In this document: positions 34,655-39,010 of the stretch, one piece after another
How positions within the stretch are numbered: position 1 is the stretch's first letter
Layout of the letters: every line of letters begins with the position of its first letter
DNA from: Kofleriaceae bacterium
GTDB taxonomy: Bacteria; Myxococcota_A; Polyangia; Haliangiales; Haliangiaceae
Direction: 5' to 3'
Length of the DNA: 39,010 nucleotides
Assembly: GCA_024762925.1 (NCBI GenBank)
Contig: JANTGM010000053.1
Coordinates: 1 to 39,010 of the forward strand
Made by a program: the position numbers and the translations under genes
Notes under the pieces: model-generated
What the model was told of the DNA's origin: nothing
Databases searched by the model: none
Seen by the model: only the letters and a program-made list of their open reading frames with translations

Positions 34655-36217
34655 GTGTCGAGCCCAAAAGAAATCCTCACAGAGAACGAGCTTCTTGAAG
34701 AAGACCTCATCGAGAGTCGAATTGGTGTCCACGACAGCAACCACTTTGAAGTCAAACTCGACTATGCCATTGGCTCCCACGGGCGGTCGCGCTACAACGT
34801 TGACTACTACTTTTTCGTACCTGCGAGTCTTGGCGTAAACAAGCACACCTATCGCGACCAGCAGTTCTTTAGTGATGTGCAAGCGTACATTCGTTTCAAG
34901 ACGCCAAGCCGAACAATGGCCAGTCTCGCGGGCAACCCCTCGAATCTGCAGGACATTCGCGAACTCGTAGCCAAGCTCCGAGCCAAGCCTCGAGATCGAG
35001 AAGTCTTGCAGCAAATGAGTTACCAGCTGCGCATGTTTGGCTGCATCAAGCGGGTGAACATTCGAGACCGAAGCCGCGGTCTGCGTGAAAAGCTCTCCGA
35101 ACTCAACGAACAAGAGTCAGCAAACCAGGTTTTGCTCAGCGATGTGGGGCATATCAGCGATGCATTGGTGAACGATATTGCGGCAGTCATCGGCGAGTGG
35201 CGAGAGCTGCGCCCCGATTTTGTCGATGGTCGTCTACCACGCGCCGCCAACGAAACCTTTGCCTATGTCGATGAGTACTTGAGTCTGGTCATCGAGATGA
35301 AGATGGCATCGATCGTCCGTCGCATTGACGCGATCACAATCCCTATTGGAGATGCACTCGACCAGACCAGAGCGGATGCGCGCGACTTACTGCTGCGGGA
35401 ACGAAGCTATCGCGACAGTGCCGGCTACTCCACCGTTGCGAAGGAAGACGAAGACGATCACTTCGTCTACCGGCAGGGGCTCCTTAAGAAGTTTCTCACG
35501 TCTGTGCTCTGGCTTGATCTGAGCAAGGAGAAAGAGGGCCGACGGGTCGCTAACATGGGCGCAGCGATCGCCGCCGGATTTGCCATGTTCTTTGCTCTGA
35601 TGGCGACACTGGTTGCAGGCGAGTACTACGACATTAACAGCTGGAACTTCATTGCGGCTGGCGTTGCCACATACATTCTCAAGGACCGAATCAAAGATTG
35701 GCTCAAGGCGTTTCTTGGCATGCGATTTTCGCGTTTTCTAGCGGACTACAGCATTCAAGTTCGCGACCCACTCACCAATGCACGCATCGGCCGATGCCGA
35801 GAGAGCTTTAGCTTCGTCGACCCCAGCGACATTCCAGAAAATGTCTTAGGACTGCGGATGCGCGACGCAAAGTCAAGCATTGAAGCCATGGCCAAACCAG
35901 AGGTCATCATGCACTACTCGAAACAGGTCAACCTGCGAGGAAAGGACATGATCGAGCGGATGCACCTGGAGGACAATAACGTAAACGACATCGTGCGTTT
36001 CTGCTTGTCCCAGTTTCTCGCCCGCGCCGACGACCCGACCAGCAGCATTCCCTATTACGTCGAGGAAGAAGACCTCGTCGAGCGTCGCAGCTTTCGCAAG
36101 GTCTACCACCTCAACCTCATCATGGTGATGCGTAGCAAGGGCAATGGCCGTGCAGCTCTCAAGCGCGTTCGCGTCATCTTCGACAAAAACGCCATTCGCG
36201 AGCTGCAAGAAGTCTAG
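34655..36217 (+). CDS. 520-aa membrane protein of unknown function
   Basis: A protein with two adjacent membrane helices near the middle (about 302-321, AAIAAGFAMFFALMATLV, and 328-342). A ~300-residue N-terminal domain and a ~170-residue C-terminal domain therefore lie on the same, probably cytoplasmic, side. The N-terminal part opens with an acidic stretch and beta strands (HFEVKLDYAIGSHGRSRYNV), then coiled helices (LREKLSELNEQESANQVL). The C-terminal part has RDPLTNARIGRCRESFSFVD and YHLNLIMVMRSKGN. No family is recognised. The start is GTG 34655. The TAG stop falls at the very edge of dispersed repeat copy B, so the repeat may supply the stop codon. Confidence 0.7.
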   Translation: MSSPKEILTENELLEEDLIESRIGVHDSNHFEVKLDYAIGSHGRSRYNVDYYFFVPASLGVNKHTYRDQQFFSDVQAYIRFKTPSRTMASLAGNPSNLQDIRELVAKLRAKPRDREVLQQMSYQLRMFGCIKRVNIRDRSRGLREKLSELNEQESANQVLLSDVGHISDALVNDIAAVIGEWRELRPDFVDGRLPRAANETFAYVDEYLSLVIEMKMASIVRRIDAITIPIGDALDQTRADARDLLLRERSYRDSAGYSTVAKEDEDDHFVYRQGLLKKFLTSVLWLDLSKEKEGRRVANMGAAIAAGFAMFFALMATLVAGEYYDINSWNFIAAGVATYILKDRIKDWLKAFLGMRFSRFLADYSIQVRDPLTNARIGRCRESFSFVDPSDIPENVLGLRMRDAKSSIEAMAKPEVIMHYSKQVNLRGKDMIERMHLEDNNVNDIVRFCLSQFLARADDPTSSIPYYVEEEDLVERRSFRKVYHLNLIMVMRSKGNGRAALKRVRVIFDKNAIRELQEV

Positions 36218-36218
36218 A

Positions 36219-36307
36219 GCGCATCTCACAACCTCTTCAGTCGTCTGAGTCCCGATCTGCACCGCATCTTGGCTTCGCGAAACCTTGCCGTAGAGCCACT
36301 ATGCCTG
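36219..36307 (+). repeat. dispersed 89-nt repeat, copy B
   Basis: This is ~90% identical to the minus-strand element at 3047-3135 (9 differences in 89 nt, no gaps). It begins 2 nt after the TAG at 36217; a CTAG sits just before the aligned start in both copies. The rest of the 276-bp gap up to the tmRNA holds a possible promoter at 36415-36442. Confidence 0.8.
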
Positions 36308-36414
36308 CGCTCTCGTTCCTGGACCCTCAGCTCGGGCCCTCATACTCGGTCAGTGGTTGAGACACGCTCTAGCTAGTGCAACGTCAATGAATCAGGCACA
36401 AGTGCCCCTGAGGG

Positions 36415-36442
36415 TTGACGAAGCCCTGCTCCGCCCTCATAT
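36415..36442 (+). promoter_or_regulatory. possible sigma70-type promoter for ssrA
   Basis: TTGACG (36415-36420), a 16-bp spacer and TCATAT (36437-36442). Transcription would start near 36449, giving a ~45-nt leader to be removed when RNase P makes the mature tmRNA 5' end. The -10 match is only partial. Confidence 0.4.
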
Positions 36443-36493
36443 TGGACTGGTGGCTAGCGCCACATGCTGTGACAACTAAAGAGACTAGGATTT

Positions 36494-36853
36494 GGGGGCG
36501 AAACGGCTTCGACGGAGATGAAGAAGCTCAGATCGCGTGTCGTGGCGCCCATGGCCACGTAAAAATGGGCACAATCGCAACTGCAAATGACAACAGTCAG
36601 AGCGTTGCTCTAGCAGCTTAATTAAGTTGCTCGGTGTTCTCAGGCTTCCGCCTGTAGCTTGAGATGCACCGTCAATAATCAGGCTAGCCACAGCGCAACG
36701 ATCATCGGCGTGACGGCGAAACTCAGGATGAACTAAGCGAAAAGGTAGGCTGCCGACGGCCGCCCTCTAGCCGACAATCAAATTATCGGACACACACGTA
36801 GACGTCTGCTGTAGACGCATTTTCGGACGCGGGTTCGACTCCCGCCGCCTCCA
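36494..36853 (+). ncRNA. ssrA: transfer-messenger RNA
   Basis: The 5' end GGGGGCGAAACGGCTTCGACGG and 3' end (T arm GCGGG-TTCGACT-CCCGC, then CGCCTCC and discriminator A) are typical. The acceptor stem pairs GGGGGCG with CGCCTCC, with one G-U. The tag frame reads from GCA at about 36575: ATANDNSQSVALAA then TAA. The resume GCA follows CAATC, analogous to the position in E. coli, and the ALAA ending is the usual proteolysis signal. The CCA end is not encoded (CAA follows). tmRNA with SmpB rescues stalled ribosomes. The 3' end is also the probable integration site of the adjacent island. Confidence 0.95.
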
Positions 36854-36880
36854 CAACTTTTTGTTATGTGTTTCGGCTAC

Positions 36881-38011
36881 CTATGAGCCGCTTTCCCCGA
36901 ACCCTCGGGAAAGTGCCGCTATCGTGTCGTTCGGTCGATCAAGAAGGCTCACGGCGTCCCGCCGAACATCGGGACTGAGGTGAGCGTAGCGCATCGTCAT
37001 TTTGATGTCGGCGTGGCCAAGGAGTTCCTGAACAGCCTTAAGCGGTACGCCCCTCATGACCAAGTGGGACGCGAACGTGTGACGCAAGACGTGCCAGCCC
37101 AACTTTGGGATGCCTGCTCTTCTACTTGCCCGCCATAGCGGCCATCGACATGCCCCTTCAGTCAACATCGTGCCGTCGTCCTGGCAAAAGACCAGTTCCC
37201 CACGCAGGTGGCGGTGTGACTTCAAAGCAATGAGAGCCTCATTGGACAGCTCGACCTCGCGTGATTTCCCACTCTTTGGCGTACCCACGGTGTTCTTCCA
37301 GACTGCGCGGCGCACGACCAGCTTGCCCACCTTGAGATCAACATCCTCCCAGCGCAGGGCGCGTAGTTCGCCAAGTCGAAGGCCGGTGCGCAACCCCAGA
37401 AGTACCATGCACCTCCACTCCCCATCTGCGCTATCAACCAACCTGATAGCCTCGTCGAAGTCGAGGAACCTGAAGCCAGGGGCAGCAGTCTTCAAGGGGG
37501 CCAGCTTGGGCTTGTTGTCAAGTAGGTCCCATTGATGCGCGATGCCGAGCAAACGTCGCAGCACAGCAAGATGGTTATTGACCGTCTTCGCTGCGAGCCC
37601 CGACTCCAACTTGGCAGCCTTGTAGGCTTCTATGTCGCGAACGGACAACTGATCCAACTTCTGCCCAGCAAAAGCAGGAAGCAAATGGTTGGTGAGAATC
37701 GAGCGTTTTGATGCCAGCTCGCTTGGTTTGTTGTTTGGCGCAGCGTAGTTGCGCAAGAACTCTTCGCTGAATTCTTCAATGGTGGGGCAGACGCGCTCGT
37801 CTGTCATATCCTTCCTCCCAAATGAGTCGTCAGCCAGTGCAAGCCGCAAGTCACGCTCGTACTTCTCAGCTCCACGCCGAGACTGCACAGGTGAGACTTT
37901 GCGAACGCGCTGCCGCCGTCCGTTCGGGTGTGTGTAGTCAACGTCTATCATCCATACTTCGCGCTCCCGGCCAGTCCGGGAGTCGCGATACTTTCTTCGT
38001 CTTACGCTCAT
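36881..38011 (-). CDS. tyrosine-family site-specific integrase
   Basis: A 376-aa phage-type integrase that catalyses recombination between attP and attB. ATG 38011 has AAGGAG 6 nt upstream and overlaps the upstream stop (ATGA); an earlier start at 38056 is not needed. The N-terminal arm-binding and core-binding region (about 77-165) precedes the catalytic domain. Active-site residues are all present: Arg212 (TGLRLGELRAL), Lys246 (TPKSGKSREVEL), His307 and Arg310 (WHVLRHTFASH), His333 (LLGHADI) and nucleophile Tyr342 (TMRYAHLSPD). The enzyme appears intact. It sits 28 bp from the tmRNA end, consistent with ssrA being its target. Confidence 0.96.
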   Translation of the reverse strand: MSVRRRKYRDSRTGREREVWMIDVDYTHPNGRRQRVRKVSPVQSRRGAEKYERDLRLALADDSFGRKDMTDERVCPTIEEFSEEFLRNYAAPNNKPSELASKRSILTNHLLPAFAGQKLDQLSVRDIEAYKAAKLESGLAAKTVNNHLAVLRRLLGIAHQWDLLDNKPKLAPLKTAAPGFRFLDFDEAIRLVDSADGEWRCMVLLGLRTGLRLGELRALRWEDVDLKVGKLVVRRAVWKNTVGTPKSGKSREVELSNEALIALKSHRHLRGELVFCQDDGTMLTEGACRWPLWRASRRAGIPKLGWHVLRHTFASHLVMRGVPLKAVQELLGHADIKMTMRYAHLSPDVRRDAVSLLDRPNDTIAALSRGFGESGS

Positions 38012-38346
38012 CGTTTTCTCCTTGAGCGCAGGACGTGTTCTTTGCCTCCAAGCCAATCTAGCACGGCATCTCGGCTGACTCGGATGCTTCGACCGATGCG
38101 ACGAACCCCTGGAATCTGGTTCTCCTTGACCGCTTTGTAGGCCGTTTCACGATTGATTCTTAGCAATCTGGCGAGTTCATCCACCGTGAGTACAGGGGGC
38201 AGTTCCTCCTTGGTGCCTGCAGCGCATGGTTCGCAGGGACCGATTTCCACGGAAGCACTCTGCCTCCCTGATGACGCTATCTCCGTTCGTGCATCGCTCT
38301 TCTTCATCTCAGTACTGGAGGAACCATGCAAACCATGCAAACCCAT
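38008..38346 (-). CDS. excisionase-like helix-turn-helix protein
   Basis: A 112-aa protein whose C-terminal half is a MerR/AlpA-type HTH of the excisionase family: VLTVDELARLLRINRETAYK followed by the wing IPGVRRIGRSIRVSRDAVLDWL. The N-terminal half is Ser/Gly-rich and carries a CEPC motif. It would bind the attachment region to direct excision, or regulate the integrase. The ATG at 38346 overlaps the upstream stop (TGATG) and has GGGAGG 5 nt before it. Its own stop overlaps the integrase start, so the three genes are translationally linked. Confidence 0.85.
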   Translation of the reverse strand: MGLHGLHGSSSTEMKKSDARTEIASSGRQSASVEIGPCEPCAAGTKEELPPVLTVDELARLLRINRETAYKAVKENQIPGVRRIGRSIRVSRDAVLDWLGGKEHVLRSRRKR

Positions 38347-39010
38347 CACACCCTCCCCTTATCGGTCACGCGCCACCGGGCGACTCCTGTTCGTTGGCGG
38401 GCGACTGCACGGCAAAAGGCCAGCAACCGATCTTCCCCCTCTATGGTCGCGGATCTAATTCGCCCTTGAAGTGATGCAAGCTTGACCCCGAGCTGCCTTG
38501 CCGACGGAAGCTCGCCCCCTTGGGTCGCGCAAAGCTCGATGACGGCATCTCGAATGCGATCACCTTGGGGCCGCTCGCCAAGAAGCTTGAGCGCATCCGA
38601 AGCGGTTATAGCATCCGAGCCAAACAACTCCCGCCAGGCCACAAGTGCTCGCACATGGGCTTCCTGTTCAGGATCTGCACCCGACTCGTTGGCAACGGTG
38701 CGCTCGACGGGGTCGTTAAACCCTGCCCACACGATGGCGCTTCGCACAAAGTCGGACCACCCTTCAAAAGATCCAAATGGGCGAAGCCCTTGAGGTGGCC
38801 GTCCCGCCTGCGCGTAGGCGGCGAGAGCTGTGAGCCCCTCCGCTACAAGCCTGCTACGGTTTTGCACGATCCACGGACGGAGCGGGTCATGCGTAAAACC
38901 ACCTCGCTCCTCGGTGCGAGCCGCGCCGAGGACTAAGAAGGCAGCGAGAGCCGTGACGCGCGGAGAGCGACGGCGCGATGCGTGCGCTGTCGCAGATTCA
39001 GAGGATTCGC
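38346..39010 (-). CDS. C-terminal part of a primase/helicase-like mobile-element protein, partial
   Basis: The frame is open from the window edge to the stop at 38346. The recognisable segment EERGGFTHDPLRPWIVQNRS, followed by RLVAEGLTALAAYAQAG and GSFEGWSDFVRSAIVWAGFNDPVE, matches the C-terminal region of phage- and island-borne primase/helicase-type proteins (upstream of a winged-helix tail). A GTG at 38867 could be taken as a start, but homology-like sequence continues above it, so this is the 3' part of a larger gene. The stretch nearest the edge (SRRRSPRVTALAAFLVLG) fits the family less well and might reflect local divergence or an old frameshift. Confidence 0.65.
   Translation of the reverse strand, partial: ESSESATAHASRRRSPRVTALAAFLVLGAARTEERGGFTHDPLRPWIVQNRSRLVAEGLTALAAYAQAGRPPQGLRPFGSFEGWSDFVRSAIVWAGFNDPVERTVANESGADPEQEAHVRALVAWRELFGSDAITASDALKLLGERPQGDRIRDAVIELCATQGGELPSARQLGVKLASLQGRIRSATIEGEDRLLAFCRAVARQRTGVARWRVTDKGRV

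Larger units (their letters stand above)
36854..39010. mobile_element. left end of an ssrA-integrated genomic island
   Basis: Directly after the tmRNA 3' end lie a tyrosine integrase transcribed toward the tmRNA, an excisionase-like HTH gene, and the 3' part of a primase/helicase-like gene, all on the minus strand with overlapping stop/start codons. Integrases of this class commonly target the 3' end of ssrA and restore it on insertion. The left attachment site would overlap the T arm/acceptor sequence. No second copy of the tmRNA 3' sequence occurs in the window, so the right border is outside it. Confidence 0.8.

Overview
This 39,010-bp window looks chromosomal and comes from a Gram-negative, predatory- or soil-type delta-lineage bacterium, most likely Myxococcota or its Bradymonadales-type relatives. 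The signs are moderately high GC, many Sec signal peptides and lipoboxes, a TamA/TamB pair, a DUF2330 fragment, a multi-PAS hybrid histidine kinase, secreted proteins without recognisable families, and a TopA with a lysine/alanine-rich tail. The taxonomic call is an inference from gene content.

Layout. 1-281: non-coding DNA with two diverged copies of a ~100-bp repeat. 282-1512: arsR-arsM arsenic methylation unit. 1669-5168: secreted beta-propeller-like protein, pseudouridine-5'-phosphate glycosidase (psuG), a 4-Cys mini-protein, a small membrane protein and a Sel1-like lipoprotein. 5172-12363 (minus): apparent operon topA > M19 dipeptidase lipoprotein > metallo-beta-lactamase-fold hydrolase > hybrid histidine kinase. 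12633-13841 (minus): ThrE-type exporter, preceded by a hairpin-rich gap. 14109-16282 (minus): a tight cluster of PDZ-like protein > TraB/GumN protein > membrane-anchored thioredoxin-fold SELENOPROTEIN > acyl-CoA-binding protein. 16487-17933: zinc-ribbon membrane protein, truncated DUF2330 remnant and a secreted Cys-rich protein. 17930-23904 (minus): tamA-tamB, coupled by a TAATG overlap. 24058-26722: pectate-lyase-like lipoprotein and a diacylglycerol-kinase-family enzyme. 26735-29111 (minus): fatty-acid desaturase and a large secreted protein. 29347-33730: a cholesterol-dependent-cytolysin-like lipoprotein, a DUF5610-like protein and a 693-aa lipoprotein. 33761-36217: two divergent proteins of unknown function. 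36494-36853: tmRNA (ssrA). 36854-39010: left end of an integrated island (tyrosine integrase, excisionase-like HTH protein, C-terminal part of a primase/helicase-like protein) that runs out of the window.

The most notable item is the selenoprotein at 14372-14998. A conventional gene caller would split it into two ORFs at an in-frame UGA. The UGA lies exactly where the first Cys of the RGSWCPYC redox motif should be, the frame continues uninterrupted into the rest of the peroxiredoxin-like domain, and a 17-nt stem-loop with a G-containing apical loop begins 10 nt after the UGA, close to the geometry of the E. coli fdhF SECIS element.

A second item is a family of dispersed non-coding repeats. 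An 89-nt element (~90% identical) lies just after the stop codons of two unrelated genes about 33 kb apart (3047-3135 and 36219-36307). A 16-nt segment next to the first copy is identical to part of the repeat at the window start. Other points of interest are a CDC-like pore-forming lipoprotein with no recognisable undecapeptide, an ArsR with an unusual Cys set, and the ssrA-integrated island.
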